Below are positions 10,087 to 20,600 of a stretch of DNA of 64,000 nt, piece after piece. This DNA comes from Flavobacterium cyclinae (lineage in GTDB: Bacteria; Bacteroidota; Bacteroidia; Flavobacteriales; Flavobacteriaceae): assembly GCF_021172145.1 (NCBI RefSeq), contig NZ_CP089095.1, positions 2,480,001 through 2,544,000 of the forward strand. The letters run 5' to 3'. Position numbers and translations under genes: made by a program. The notes under the pieces are model-generated. The model worked only from the letters and a program-made list of their open reading frames with translations. It searched no databases and was not told the DNA's origin. The stretch's first letter is position 1, and each line of letters starts with the position of its first letter.

Positions 10087-11910
10087 CATGATATGCAAAA
10101 ATTCAACTAATTCATTATCAGAAGAAAAGCTCATTTTCTTACGAATTAAATATCGCTTACTAATAACACTTTCATAAGAGATATTAATTAAGGTAGCCAT
10201 TTCTTTATTACTTAAATTTAATTTGATTAAAATTAAAAAATCAATATCTTTTTTGGTTAAATTAGGATACTTTGATTTTATAGTAGCAATAAAATCAGGA
10301 TGCATATTAGCAAACTTTAACTGAAATTCTTTCCAATAATCATCGTTATCAAAATGACGAACTATTTGTTTGGTAATTTTAGACAAAATCTTTTTATCCA
10401 ATTGAAATTCATTAACAGATAAATAGTCCAAAATTTTTTCTTTTACTTGATAAATTTTTAATTGCAACGCGGTTAATTCTCGTTCTTTGGTTTGCGTTAT
10501 TTCGGTTTTGTATTGCAATTCAACTTCTTTTAATTTAGCCCGTTTTTCATGCAACATCTTTTCTTGTTCTAATTGTGCTAAAATTAGTTGCTGTATTTTG
10601 TTTTTCTTTCTTTGTTTATCTATTAAAAACACAATCAACAAAACTAATAGTAATATCGAAACCAACACCACTGCATTTTGTAGCTTTAAATTGGAAACTT
10701 GTAATTCTAAATTTTTATTTTTATCGATGGTGGTATTTAATTCATACAGGTTTAATTTTTTTTGTAAAGCCTCAAATGAATTGTTTTTATCTCGGTCGTG
10801 ATAGAATTTTTGGAGTTTTTTGAGTACATCAAAATGATTCTTGGCATCTCCAACTTTAGCATAATACAAAGCTAAGGTTTCAAAATAAAATATTTTTTCT
10901 TGTGGATTAGCTTCCACTATCATCTCGGAAGTGTTATATTTTAAAATCTCGTTTAAAGCAGTGTAATTACTTAATTGTAATTGACAACCAATATAATACG
11001 TATAGACTTCTAAAGATAAATGAGGTAGATTTGTATATAAATAATCAAATGATGTTTTTAAATAGGATAAGGCATTTCTAAAATTTCCATTTCTATAATA
11101 ATATTTTCCAATACGACTCAAACAAAAATGTTCATTTCTTTTGTCTGTAATTTCACGAAACCCTTTCAAAGATAGATTGAAATAATCTAGAGCCTCCTTA
11201 CGATTTAATTCAGCGTAACTTTCTCCAATATTCATTAATGCCACATACTTGTTTTGCAAATTGTTAGCTTCATTAACACTAAAAAAAGGCAATACCAATT
11301 TATAATTTGTTATTGCCCCTTCATAATCCCCAATATTGAATTGAATATTAGCTTGACGTAACAATTGAATATTATACAAACGCTTGTCACCCAATTTTTC
11401 TAATTGAGGCAACAATTCGGTTGATAGTTCTAGTGCTTTATTATAATTGGATTTGGCATAATAAACAGCCGATATTTCACTTTCTACTTTTAAAATGTTT
11501 TTTTCATCATCTAAAGCAGTATATAATTTTTTAGCTAAATCTAAATTTTGAAGAGCCAAATCAAATTTTCCAAACAACTTCTGTGTATTGGCTATATTAC
11601 ACAAGATATTGGCTTTTGATTGCTTATTATGAGATGATTCAGAATTATACGCTTTAACAAAATGCAAAAGCGCGTTATCATAATCCCCTACCAAAGCATG
11701 ATAAATTCCTATATCATTTTGTGTTTTGCTTACGAGACTATCTGGTAATTTTGGCAATACCAATATGGAATCTAAATATTGTTTTGAAAGTTCGGGGTTT
11801 GAAAACTGAACTTTTGAAAAGGAACGAAATAAGCGTTCATAAGCTTTTCTAGATTGACTCCAAGATAAAGTTGCAAATAATAAAAAAAGTAAAATAATAT
11901 TTTTTTTCAT
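10084..11910 (-). CDS. Membrane TPR protein with LuxR-type helix-turn-helix, putative regulator (608 aa)
   Basis: The order of parts is: a signal peptide (residues 1-18, ending in WSQ), TPR-like helical repeats (about 50-380), one transmembrane helix (about 412-432, 'VSILLLVLLIVFLID'), a Lys/Glu-rich coiled coil (about 435-500), and a C-terminal DNA-binding domain (about 535-605, 'LNLSNKEMATLINISYESV') of the LuxR/GerE kind. This architecture, with periplasmic TPRs and a cytoplasmic DNA-binding domain, is common in Flavobacteria. The signal sensed is usually unknown. It lies 220 bp upstream of the two adhesin genes on the same strand, so control of those genes is a reasonable guess but not shown by the sequence. 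Confidence 0.85.
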   Translation of the reverse strand: MKKNIILLFLLFATLSWSQSRKAYERLFRSFSKVQFSNPELSKQYLDSILVLPKLPDSLVSKTQNDIGIYHALVGDYDNALLHFVKAYNSESSHNKQSKANILCNIANTQKLFGKFDLALQNLDLAKKLYTALDDEKNILKVESEISAVYYAKSNYNKALELSTELLPQLEKLGDKRLYNIQLLRQANIQFNIGDYEGAITNYKLVLPFFSVNEANNLQNKYVALMNIGESYAELNRKEALDYFNLSLKGFREITDKRNEHFCLSRIGKYYYRNGNFRNALSYLKTSFDYLYTNLPHLSLEVYTYYIGCQLQLSNYTALNEILKYNTSEMIVEANPQEKIFYFETLALYYAKVGDAKNHFDVLKKLQKFYHDRDKNNSFEALQKKLNLYELNTTIDKNKNLELQVSNLKLQNAVVLVSILLLVLLIVFLIDKQRKKNKIQQLILAQLEQEKMLHEKRAKLKEVELQYKTEITQTKERELTALQLKIYQVKEKILDYLSVNEFQLDKKILSKITKQIVRHFDNDDYWKEFQLKFANMHPDFIATIKSKYPNLTKKDIDFLILIKLNLSNKEMATLINISYESVISKRYLIRKKMSFSSDNELVEFLHIM

Positions 11911-11979
11911 AGTATTGAAGAAAGTAACACATTAAAATTAGAAAAATATTTCAATTAATACAAAAAATAGCACAAAAAA

Positions 11980-12006
11980 AAGACCTGTAATCAACTTACA
12001 GGCCTT
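11980..12006 (-). terminator. Intrinsic terminator after the OmpA-family gene
   Basis: An 11-bp stem with one mismatch (11980-11990 with 11996-12006) and a 5-nt loop. On the minus strand it runs into eight T residues. It starts 21 bp after the stop codon of the gene at 12027-13457. Confidence 0.85.
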
Positions 12007-12026
12007 ATAACACTTTATTTTATAAA

Positions 12027-13457
12027 TTAATCCACTTTAAACACCACTCTTCTTACTAACTGACGAGCTAATTTAGAATCTTTTGGAACAGAATTATCAG
12101 CCCCTTTAACCACTAATTTCAAACGATTAGGATCAATTCCAGAACGAACCAACATCTCCATAACACGCTGTGCTCTTTTTCTAGAGAGAGCTATATTATA
12201 ATTTGCATCCCCCATTTCATCAGCATATCCAATAACCTCCGCATTAGCGGTTGGATTCGCATTCAAATATTTAATTAAGAAGTTAATAGCAGAAATAGTA
12301 CCTGTAGTAATACGAGTATCATCAAAATCAAAGAACACATTTACATACTGACCGTTAATCATTTGCTTCATTTGAGCACTTGAATACTCCCCTGAAGCCA
12401 TATTATTAATAACCGTTTGCATATCGCCATACTTATTATTGATGTAACGCTCTAACTCGTCTGGCACCCCATTATTATTTAAATCAATAGCACGACCTTT
12501 AGTATCTACAGCCACACCACCAATAGTATTATTTTCAACGTCTAAATAATCAGGAACACCATCTCTATCGGTATCATTCATCATTGTTTCGAGTTCTTCA
12601 ACTCGCGCTAACAAATCTTGATATTCGTCTTTCACATTTAAGTTTTCCCAGTACCAATCGGCATGACGTTCTTTTTTTCCAAAATAAAAAGTAGCTCCAA
12701 ATGATGTAGTGTAAACTGTTCCAGTTCTACTCAAACTAGGATCTAATCTAGTCTGTCCATCTAATGTAACATGATGAGTTAAATTACTTATCATGGTAAA
12801 ATCCAAATTAAAAGCTAACTTATCCGATATTTTTATCAATGCAGTTGCACCACCAATAATACTAAATAAGTTATCATAATGATTAAAAGTTGAAGTTTCT
12901 GGCGCTTCTAAAAATGAAAAACCGGGACCTAAATGTAATTGCAAACCAAAAGTTTCCGTAAATTCTTCCCAATTAAAGGCACGATGAATATTCATCACCC
13001 CTTGAAAACTGGTACGGTACATATTGTTACTAAAATCAGGACTTCCCGAATCGGCAGTAAAATTATCATATCCAAAATCCCACATTACCCCAAACTTGGT
13101 ATTGAACATTCTACGAACATTCAAATCAAAATGATTGAACTCCGGTTTGGTAAAATAATTAGGAGTAGTAGCGTAATAGCCATCCGTAAAAGGACGAATA
13201 CCTATATTAGTACCCACATTCAAATTAACCGACCAACGGTTATAGTTTTTTTCACGATCTTTAGGATGCACCGTATCAGAAACTGTCTTGTTGATTACCT
13301 TATTTGGAATGTAAACAGAATCTCTTTTTTCAGAATCAGTTGTTTCAACAGCCTCTTTTTTTTCAGGTCTAGTTTCTGAATCCTTTTGTTCCTGTGCTAT
13401 ACCAAGCGAAAAAACAAGAATAGATGAAAAAACAAAATACTTTTTTAACAAATTCAT
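12027..13457 (-). CDS. OmpA-family outer-membrane protein (476 aa)
   Basis: A signal peptide (ending SLGIAQ) is followed by a Lys/Glu/Asp-rich linker, an N-terminal beta-barrel (about residues 70-265), a short helical stretch, calcium-binding thrombospondin-3-like repeats ('DTDRDGVPDYLD', 'DLNNNGVPDELE', about 293-335), and a C-terminal OmpA peptidoglycan-binding domain (about 365-476, 'VFFDFDDTRIT', 'VIGYADEMGDANYN', 'LSRKRAQRVMEML'). This layout matches the OmpA/OprF-like proteins that tether the outer membrane to the cell wall in Bacteroidota. It has its own promoter and terminator, so it is a single-gene unit. The exact role beyond envelope stability is not deducible. Confidence 0.93.
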   Translation of the reverse strand: MNLLKKYFVFSSILVFSLGIAQEQKDSETRPEKKEAVETTDSEKRDSVYIPNKVINKTVSDTVHPKDREKNYNRWSVNLNVGTNIGIRPFTDGYYATTPNYFTKPEFNHFDLNVRRMFNTKFGVMWDFGYDNFTADSGSPDFSNNMYRTSFQGVMNIHRAFNWEEFTETFGLQLHLGPGFSFLEAPETSTFNHYDNLFSIIGGATALIKISDKLAFNLDFTMISNLTHHVTLDGQTRLDPSLSRTGTVYTTSFGATFYFGKKERHADWYWENLNVKDEYQDLLARVEELETMMNDTDRDGVPDYLDVENNTIGGVAVDTKGRAIDLNNNGVPDELERYINNKYGDMQTVINNMASGEYSSAQMKQMINGQYVNVFFDFDDTRITTGTISAINFLIKYLNANPTANAEVIGYADEMGDANYNIALSRKRAQRVMEMLVRSGIDPNRLKLVVKGADNSVPKDSKLARQLVRRVVFKVD

Positions 13458-13485
13458 AAGAATGATATTATTTTTTTATAGTTAG

Positions 13486-13519
13486 CAAAATTAATATTTT
13501 TTTTTTATATGGTTAACAA
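13486..13519 (-). promoter_or_regulatory. Bacteroidota-type promoter for the OmpA-family gene
   Basis: On the minus strand a TTG at 13519-13517 is followed after 23 nt by TAATTTTG at 13493-13486, matching TTG-N17-23-TAnnTTTG. The expected start lies about 20-25 nt upstream of the ATG at 13457. Confidence 0.65.
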
Positions 13520-13552
13520 CTTATTAAAAATTAAACAAAAAAGAACTTTTTC

Positions 13553-13615
13553 TTAACCCATCACCTATCACCTATCACCCATAACCCATAACCCATCACC
13601 CATCATCCATCACCA
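13553..13615. repeat. Degenerate heptamer tandem array (9 units)
   Basis: Nine consecutive 7-nt units of the ATCACCC/ATCACCT/ATAACCC type. The array runs into the 3' end of the minus-strand gene at 13610-14218 and contains that gene's TGA stop codon. Confidence 0.85.
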
Positions 13616-14218
13616 AAACCTCTCAAAAGAATCTCTCGTAATTTTCTTACTTGAAAAAACATAGGATACTTTAAGACCAATAGCTGAATAAAAAGAAGTC
13701 CCTTTCGTTGTAAAATCAGATGCATGCCCTAATCCTACATGAGCATTAAATAAAAGGTTAGAGTATAAATTACGTTGGATCCCCCAATGCACTTCATATA
13801 ACATCATATTACTTAGAGGAGTTTTTTGGTCAAACAAACGTTGTGTGAGAAATTTATTTTGAAGTGCAAAATAACTACCCTCTCCATTAAGTGTGGGTAA
13901 TTTTTTAGCCACACGAACATAACGGTTGTAATAGTACTTAAACTCCGATTTTAAATAGAAAGTGGGATTTAACAAATTTTTTTGAAATCTAACTTCATCC
14001 TTAGGCAAATGTGCACCAGAAGAAAAGCCGAGCCCCGAATCCAAAGACAACACTTTAGATATCGGAAATTCATAATTAACCCCCAAGCTTAACAAAGAAA
14101 ACTCGGCTTTTTGTAAGTAAGGTAATGCGGTTGTATCTGCAATAGTTTCTTGAGATGTAATTAAATTACTCAAAAGTATAAAAGCAACTAATGTAAATTT
14201 ATCAAAATTCATATTCAA
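13610..14218 (-). CDS. Predicted outer-membrane beta-barrel protein of unknown function (202 aa)
   Basis: I do not recognise the family. An N-terminal signal peptide (about residues 1-22, ending in ITSQ) is followed by alternating hydrophobic/polar strands ('LLSLGVNYEFPI', 'YLKSEFKYYYNRY', 'HVGLGHASDF', 'YSAIGLKVSYVF') that suggest a small barrel. A second in-frame ATG lies two codons downstream, so the start is uncertain by six bases. A TAACTTTG at 14241-14234 resembles a -7 element, but the only upstream TTG is 15 nt away. The last codons and the stop fall in a heptamer array, so the original C-terminus may have been altered. Confidence 0.7.
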   Translation of the reverse strand: MNMNFDKFTLVAFILLSNLITSQETIADTTALPYLQKAEFSLLSLGVNYEFPISKVLSLDSGLGFSSGAHLPKDEVRFQKNLLNPTFYLKSEFKYYYNRYVRVAKKLPTLNGEGSYFALQNKFLTQRLFDQKTPLSNMMLYEVHWGIQRNLYSNLLFNAHVGLGHASDFTTKGTSFYSAIGLKVSYVFSSKKITRDSFERFW

Positions 14219-14379
14219 ATCGTGTTAGTATAACAAAGTTAATTTAATTTTAGTTACAAAACACATATAAATTATAACATTTTTAAAAAAAAACAACTAA
14301 AACCTCAATAAACACTTAGGCTAAAACATTTATTAAAAAAAAACAATCAGTTATTACAAAAACTAGACACCCACATCTC

Positions 14380-14449
14380 AACCACAAACAACAAACCATA
14401 AACAACAAACAACAAACCACAAACCATAAACCATAAACAACAAACCAAA
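14380..14449. repeat. Degenerate heptamer tandem array (10 units)
   Basis: Ten consecutive 7-nt units: AACCACA, AACAACA, AACCATA and one AACCAAA, in mixed order. It is the main content of the 302-bp gap 14219-14520. The rest of that gap is AT-rich and holds the promoter at 14469-14497 for the next gene. Confidence 0.9.
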
Positions 14450-14468
14450 TTCAACAATAAAATAAGTT

Positions 14469-14497
14469 TTGTAATTCGATAATTTAGATTATATTTG
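14469..14497 (+). promoter_or_regulatory. Bacteroidota-type promoter for the T9SS cargo at 14521
   Basis: TTG at 14469-14471, an 18-nt spacer, then TATATTTG at 14490-14497. This is a full match to TTG-N17-23-TAnnTTTG, about 23 nt before the ATG. Confidence 0.75.
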
Positions 14498-14520
14498 CAT
14501 AAAACATATTAGATAACAAA

Positions 14521-17352
14521 ATGAATTCATTATTAAAAATATTAGTTTGTTGCACTATTCTTTTTAGTTGCCATTCTCACGCACAAGGAGTATTTACAAC
14601 TCAGGCTTCTGGAAATTGGGATTCACCAAGTACTTGGACATTATCAAGCGGAGCAGATTCTGATGGAATTCCTGACGATGATGACGATGTGATAATTGGA
14701 AACCACAATATTGCAATTAATGTAAATGCCTTTTGTAACAGTATAAGATGTATTGGAGCGCTATCTGGAAGTTCGATAATTAATGTAAAAAACGGAATCA
14801 AGTTAATGGTTTATAATGATATTATTGTTGAACCAAACGATAATTATGATGTAAATGTTTTTATTGATGGTATCGGTGAAATTGAAACTAACAACCTCCA
14901 AGTTGGTTTATCTTTTATAGACAATACATTCCCTAATACTACAAGATTAACAACATTAAATATCAGCAATATTAGCTATTTAAAAATTAATGGGAATTTA
15001 ATATCAACAACCCCTGTTAATACAAATCCTGTTGCTTACAATGAGTCGAGAATAAGACATCGCTCAGGCACTATAGATTTATATGGTATTTTTGATATTC
15101 AGGTTGGAAACCCTGGTCCAAGTGGATTAGGTTACAGAACTGACAATTCTAGTCAAGGAGACAGTTATATTATTATAAGAAATGGAGTACCTAACATTTC
15201 AGGAACCGGCCAAACTGCTCCAACTTTTAGTGGCGGGACAATTGAATTTAATACTACTGCGACAGGAACCTATATTCTACCCGTATTGGTATACAAAAAT
15301 TTAATATTAAATTCAAACAGGACTTTTAGAACCACTAATGCAATTATGAAAATTAATGAAAATGGTAAATTATACTTAACAAAAGGAACATTATTTGCCC
15401 AAAGTGCTGGAGCCGCACTAGGTTTTGATAATAATACTGAAATAATTATATCTTCAGGTGTAATTACAAACGCTGACCAACATAGACCAAGACTAACAAA
15501 CATCAATAATAAAATAGATGTTACATATAATGAAAAAAGTACTGCAATTACAACAGGGAAGGAATTGATACCAGTATTCAATAACATACCTGTAAGCTCT
15601 GCTTTAAGAAATTTAAATATAAACAATTCAAATGGAATCATTGTAAACAATTTGATTCAAACAGAAAATTTAAACGCAAATATAACAACAGGTATATCTG
15701 GTTCAGGAAACATAAAAATTTCTAATACATTAAACATACAAGACAATACCCAATTATCAATGACAGATAATATCTTAACTCTTTCCTCAACATCTGAAAA
15801 CACTGCGAGAATTAATCAATTATCAACAACTTCAGAAATTTTTGGAAATATCAAAGTTGAAAGATATTTACCAAACAACAAAAGACAATGGAGACTATTA
15901 ACTGCTCCTTTAAAAGGAAATTCTAATAATTCTGTTTACTACAATTGGCAAAACAATGGAATTGATGATGGTTTTACTGGTGCTGAAATTTGGGGTCCAG
16001 ATGGAAATTGGGATTTTGGTTTTGATGGAAATGGACTTGTATTGATAAATAACTCGAGTTACAATTTAAGAAAATTTAATAATAATTCTGGGACATGGTC
16101 AAATGTTACTAACACAATTAACGAAAATCTGTTTGAAGAAACTTTAAACAAAGGATTTTTATTTTTTGTAACACATCCTTTTCTTTCAGGCACTGATTTT
16201 TCTGGCGGATTCTATTCTGACCCATTATCTACTACTTTAATTGCTTCAGGACAATTAATAACTGGAAATGTAAATTATTCTAATATTTTAAATAATAAAT
16301 TTTATCTTATAGGCAATCCCTATGCCAGTCCAATTGATTTTGAAGAAGTTCTGGCTGAACCAGAAAATAGTGGAATTGATAAGGTTTGGTTCATAGATCC
16401 AACAATAGGCACTCTAGGTAGCTATGTAACTTGGCAAGAAGGTGTTGGTTTTAGCAATGTTAATAGCTCTTTTAATGGCAATAGTAGTCTGGTTTTTCAA
16501 TCAGGAGAAGCGTTTTTTGTAAGAGCGACAACCACAACTTCTACTTTAACTATTAAAGAAGCTCATAAAACCGATGGCGTTACTAATACTACTTTAAACA
16601 GAAATACCAATCAATCTAATACCACGAATTATGAGTTGTTTCGCATCTTGTTAGAAAAACAAATCGAGAACAATTTTGTAAATGCAGACGGATGTGTTGT
16701 AGCATTTTATACGGGAGGAAACAATGAAGTAGATAGTGCTGATGGTAATAAATTAAGCAACCCGGGTGAAAATATTGCCTTAGTTAATTCAACAAGTTTA
16801 CTATCTATAGAGCACAGAAATTCCATTGAAACCAATGATTTTTTAACGTTACGTATTAGTAACGCAACTGTAGGCACTAATTATAAATTAAAATTATATA
16901 CCGAAAATTTTGAATTTGACGGATACGCTTATTTACAAGATTTATTTTTAGGCTCAACAACTGAAATACCTTTAGACGGTAGTGTATTTGAATACGAATA
17001 CCAAATTACAGAAAATACAGCAAGCACAGGAAGTCGTTTTAAAATTTTATTTCAAAATACTGCATTAAGTAATTCTGAATTTACAGCTTCTGATTTTATG
17101 CTTTACCCTAATCCAGTAAATGCAAATGAATCATTTACTATTAAGTTTCATTCAAAAGCTAATGAGGTAGGAAGTTTTGATTGTAAAATTTATAATGCTT
17201 TAGGTCAACTTATACAAAATAACCATCTCGATGTAGTAAATGGAAGTATTACTATACCGTTAATAAGTAATTTTAAAAGTGGTGCATATTTTGTAGAAAT
17301 ACTAAATACACTTACCCAAACAAAAACTACTAAATCTTTGATAATTGAATAA
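14521..17352 (+). CDS. T9SS type A sorted surface protein (943 aa)
   Basis: The signal peptide ends at SHAQG. The mature N-terminus contains 'ASGNWDSPSTWTL' and an acidic 'DSDGIPDDDDDV' loop, the usual start of a family of large Flavobacterium surface proteins that goes on into beta-helix-like repeats (about residues 60-430). A further beta-rich region contains 'RQWRLLTAPLKG' and 'FYLIGNPYASPIDF' (about 460-610). The C-terminus (about 860-943, 'LYPNPVNANESFTI', 'IYNALGQLIQNN', 'SGAYFVEIL') is a T9SS type A sorting domain, removed on export while the protein is anchored or released. No enzymatic motif is visible. A small gene follows 10 bp later, probably in the same transcript. Confidence 0.9.
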   Translation: MNSLLKILVCCTILFSCHSHAQGVFTTQASGNWDSPSTWTLSSGADSDGIPDDDDDVIIGNHNIAINVNAFCNSIRCIGALSGSSIINVKNGIKLMVYNDIIVEPNDNYDVNVFIDGIGEIETNNLQVGLSFIDNTFPNTTRLTTLNISNISYLKINGNLISTTPVNTNPVAYNESRIRHRSGTIDLYGIFDIQVGNPGPSGLGYRTDNSSQGDSYIIIRNGVPNISGTGQTAPTFSGGTIEFNTTATGTYILPVLVYKNLILNSNRTFRTTNAIMKINENGKLYLTKGTLFAQSAGAALGFDNNTEIIISSGVITNADQHRPRLTNINNKIDVTYNEKSTAITTGKELIPVFNNIPVSSALRNLNINNSNGIIVNNLIQTENLNANITTGISGSGNIKISNTLNIQDNTQLSMTDNILTLSSTSENTARINQLSTTSEIFGNIKVERYLPNNKRQWRLLTAPLKGNSNNSVYYNWQNNGIDDGFTGAEIWGPDGNWDFGFDGNGLVLINNSSYNLRKFNNNSGTWSNVTNTINENLFEETLNKGFLFFVTHPFLSGTDFSGGFYSDPLSTTLIASGQLITGNVNYSNILNNKFYLIGNPYASPIDFEEVLAEPENSGIDKVWFIDPTIGTLGSYVTWQEGVGFSNVNSSFNGNSSLVFQSGEAFFVRATTTTSTLTIKEAHKTDGVTNTTLNRNTNQSNTTNYELFRILLEKQIENNFVNADGCVVAFYTGGNNEVDSADGNKLSNPGENIALVNSTSLLSIEHRNSIETNDFLTLRISNATVGTNYKLKLYTENFEFDGYAYLQDLFLGSTTEIPLDGSVFEYEYQITENTASTGSRFKILFQNTALSNSEFTASDFMLYPNPVNANESFTIKFHSKANEVGSFDCKIYNALGQLIQNNHLDVVNGSITIPLISNFKSGAYFVEILNTLTQTKTTKSLIIE

Positions 17353-17362
17353 AACACAAATC

Positions 17363-17578
17363 ATGAAATTTAAAACTTTAGCACTGTTAATTATTTTACT
17401 AATATCTTCATTGACTTATTCCCAATTTGAAGATGATCCAGGTTTTGGTAGCGGTGATGGAGATCCTGCAACAGAACCAGTTCAAACTCCAATTGACCAT
17501 ATTATTATTCCCTTATTAATAACAGGAATACTAACCTCAATATACTTTATAAAAAAGAAAGAAAAACAACTCCATTAA
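17363..17578 (+). CDS. Small secreted/membrane protein with PID-TM-basic tail (71 aa)
   Basis: The ATG at 17363 is preferred over a TTG at 17345 that overlaps the previous gene. Residues 1-20 are a signal peptide (ending in TYSQ). An acidic Gly/Asp segment ('FEDDPGFGSGDGDPATEP') follows, then 'TPID', a hydrophobic helix ('HIIIPLLITGILTSIYFI') and a basic tail (KKKEKQLH). The PID + membrane helix + basic end layout resembles the PID-CTERM sorting signal annotated in Bacteroidota, an analogue of PEP-CTERM. That assignment rests on pattern only. The protein sits between a T9SS cargo and a strong terminator, suggesting co-expression with the cargo. Confidence 0.75.
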   Translation: MKFKTLALLIILLISSLTYSQFEDDPGFGSGDGDPATEPVQTPIDHIIIPLLITGILTSIYFIKKKEKQLH

Positions 17579-17595
17579 AATTCTATTTAAAAATG

Positions 17596-17626
17596 CGCTA
17601 CAACTTGTTTTGTAGCGTTTTTTTTT
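17596..17626 (+). terminator. Intrinsic terminator after the 14521-17578 unit
   Basis: A perfect 8-bp GC-containing stem (17596-17603 with 17610-17617), a 6-nt loop and a run of nine T. Being a terminator, it rules out a translation start for the next large gene at 17593. Confidence 0.92.
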
Positions 17627-17688
17627 ATAATTTTAAGAAAAGTTTTGTCTCCCTAATCATTACTTTTAGTAATTTTAAAAAAATAACT

Positions 17689-20600
17689 ATGAGTATGCCC
17701 CAAGAAAATAGCTGTAAATACGTTAGTATTTTAATCTTCTTACTGTTTTCAATGGTAGGATATAGTACCACCTATAATGCTTCATTTACTACAAATCCTG
17801 CAGCTATTAATGGAACTGTAACCATTTGCAGCACGCAGAGCATAACATTTACAGATAATTCTACTAACACAAATGGGGCAACCATTTACAATTGGTCATT
17901 TCCCGGTGGAAACACAACAATAGCTAACACAAGTGGTCCTCATACAATAACCTATACCACTGCAGGTAATTTTACTGCAACATTAACAATTGACAATACA
18001 ACTTCTTTTAGTGTTAATGTAGTTGTATTGAATAGCACCCCAAGTTCGCCAGTACTAGAACTTATAGATGGTAATTTCTGGACCGTAACAACTTTCAACA
18101 GTCAAAGTTACTTTACATACTGTAGTAACGATGCTAATATTTCGGGAGGATTGTTTTCATTTACTACACAATCAACCCAGACCAACAACAATACGCAACA
18201 TGTGTTTGATTGGGGTGATGGTACTTCTGATACTTTTACAGGTACTAATTTATCGGACACTTTCCATTTTTATGCTGCTGCTGGAAATTATACTTTAACC
18301 TATACGGTACTACTAGACAATGCTTGTAGTAGTACAAGAACTTACAATCTATATGTAGGAGCCATACCCACCGCTACTATTAGCGCAGTAGGCATCCCCA
18401 CTTTATGCAACCCGGGAAGTGTAACCTATGATTTATTAATTGGTGCACAAAATACACCAGGCACTACTTATACCTTTCAAGTAAATGATGGAACACCTCC
18501 AGTAACGTTTAATCACCCGCCACCAGCAACTATAACACATCAGTTTTTAGATAGCTCATGCGGCACTACATCCAATATCAATAGTACGGTATATCCAAAT
18601 TCCTATCAAGCATCAATAACCGTAAATAATCCTTGCGGAAATAGCACGAATGCTGTAGGACCAATTAATATTCAATCAGCTCCTATTGCCAACTTTACCA
18701 GAACCCCAAGTGAAAATATAGTTTGTGAAGGAACTACTGTTGCTATAAGCGATAGTACTCAAGGCGGTTATAATATTGGTGGCCCACCAACCTACACCTG
18801 TACTCAAACCTACAGAAAATATTGGACCATAACTGGACCTGATGGGTTAATAGCAACAAGTAGTGGAGGGATTTTAATTGCTAATCCTTACATTTCTTGT
18901 CCAAATAATTTTGGTTACAATAATAATCAACCAAATAATCCAGGTGCATGGTTACCCATAGCATCAAATATTATTAACGTTACTTTTTTATTACCAGGAA
19001 ATTACACTATTGACTTTTACACAGGCTCTAATTTATGCGGAATAAGTACAACTTCTCAAACAATTTGTGTAACACCAAGAGTTACTTCAGATTTCAGTTT
19101 TGCTACAAACTCAAATTGTGCACCTGCTACACTTAATACAACTAACAATTCAAGTGTCCCAGGATGTGGTAATGCAATAAATTACAATTGGACCATTACA
19201 CCAAGTAATCCAGATAATTGCCCAAGCTTTGATTCCAATGGCTGGCTATTTTCAAATGGAACCGCTACAGATCCAACACCAGAAATCACTTTAAATTCAC
19301 CAGGAATTTACGAAATTTCATTAGCCGCATCTTTAGCTATACCAACTGCTGGAGCCTTGTGCACAACAAACACAAAAACAGAAACAATAACCATTGCTGG
19401 GAAACCTGTAACTTCTTTGAGTCCAGAAACCATATGCGAAGGTGAAACAATCACTTTAAACCCCACCGTTTTTAATTGTTATGCAACAAATCCGGTGAGT
19501 TATGTATGGGACTTTGGAGCAAATCCACCAACCAGTATATCAAGTAACAACGACCCAGCACCAATTGTCACATTCGATACACCTGGTATATATAATTACA
19601 CTTTAACCATTTCAAATGAATGTGGTAGTAATTCATACAGCAGTAGTATTACAGTAAATCCGAAAGTAAATGTAACAGCTGTTGGAACAGCTGCAACCTG
19701 CGTAAATACAACTTTACAATTAAACGGAACCATTACAGGTGGTGCAACAACTGGAGTATGGACCGCATCTGAATCAGGAGGAACATTTATCCCAAATGTA
19801 AACGATTTAAACCCTATGTATGTTCCACCAACAGACTTCATCGGAACCATTACATTTACTTTAACTTCTGATGCTCCTACAGCACCATGTACCATTATTA
19901 CAGCATCTTTTAGCACCGTATTTAATACAGAAGCAACAGCAAATGCAGGCAGCTATGAACCATTATGTGAAAATTCAAGTATACTATTAAATGGCGATTT
20001 TGGAGGAGCTGCAGCTTCTGCCACATGGAGCGATTCAGTTGGAGGTTTATTTTCAGATATCAATAACATAAATAGTACTTACACTCCACCTACTGGATAT
20101 ATTGGAGACATACTATTAACTTTAACAACAAATGATCCGCCAGGACCTTGTGATGCTGTAATTGACACAACAACAATAACAATATTACCAACACCAACTG
20201 TTAATCCTATAGTAGATATTTTTAGTTGTGATAATACAGCAATACCGCCTATTACCTTTACAGGAAACAATGCAAATGTTTTTACTTGGACAAATTCTGA
20301 TACTAACATTGGTTTACCTGCTACTGGCTCCGGAGATATTATTTTTACACCAAACAACACATCAAATAGTGCAATTACAAGCAGTATAACAGTAACCCCT
20401 GTTAACAATGTAAGTACTTCATTTTGTGATGGAAATCCTATCACGTTTTCTATTACGGTAAACCCAAAAGCACAAGTAAATAGCATTAACAATCAAACGT
20501 TTTGTAATGGAGACACCTCAGCTTTAATTGAGTTTTCAACTGTAAATGTAGATGGTACTACAACTTATGAATGGACAAATAACAATTCTACTATTGGATT

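Noticed and set aside
10487..10823. Plus-strand open frames inside the TPR regulator gene
   Set aside because: They are antisense to a well-supported coding region. Low-complexity Phe/Cys/Asn composition is typical of shadow frames.
14380..14449. CRISPR array
   Set aside because: Units are 7 nt with no spacers and no cas genes. These are simple tandem repeats.
17593..17688. An in-frame start for the giant adhesin at 17593
   Set aside because: It lies at the terminator of the preceding unit. The signal peptide begins directly after the ATG at 17689.
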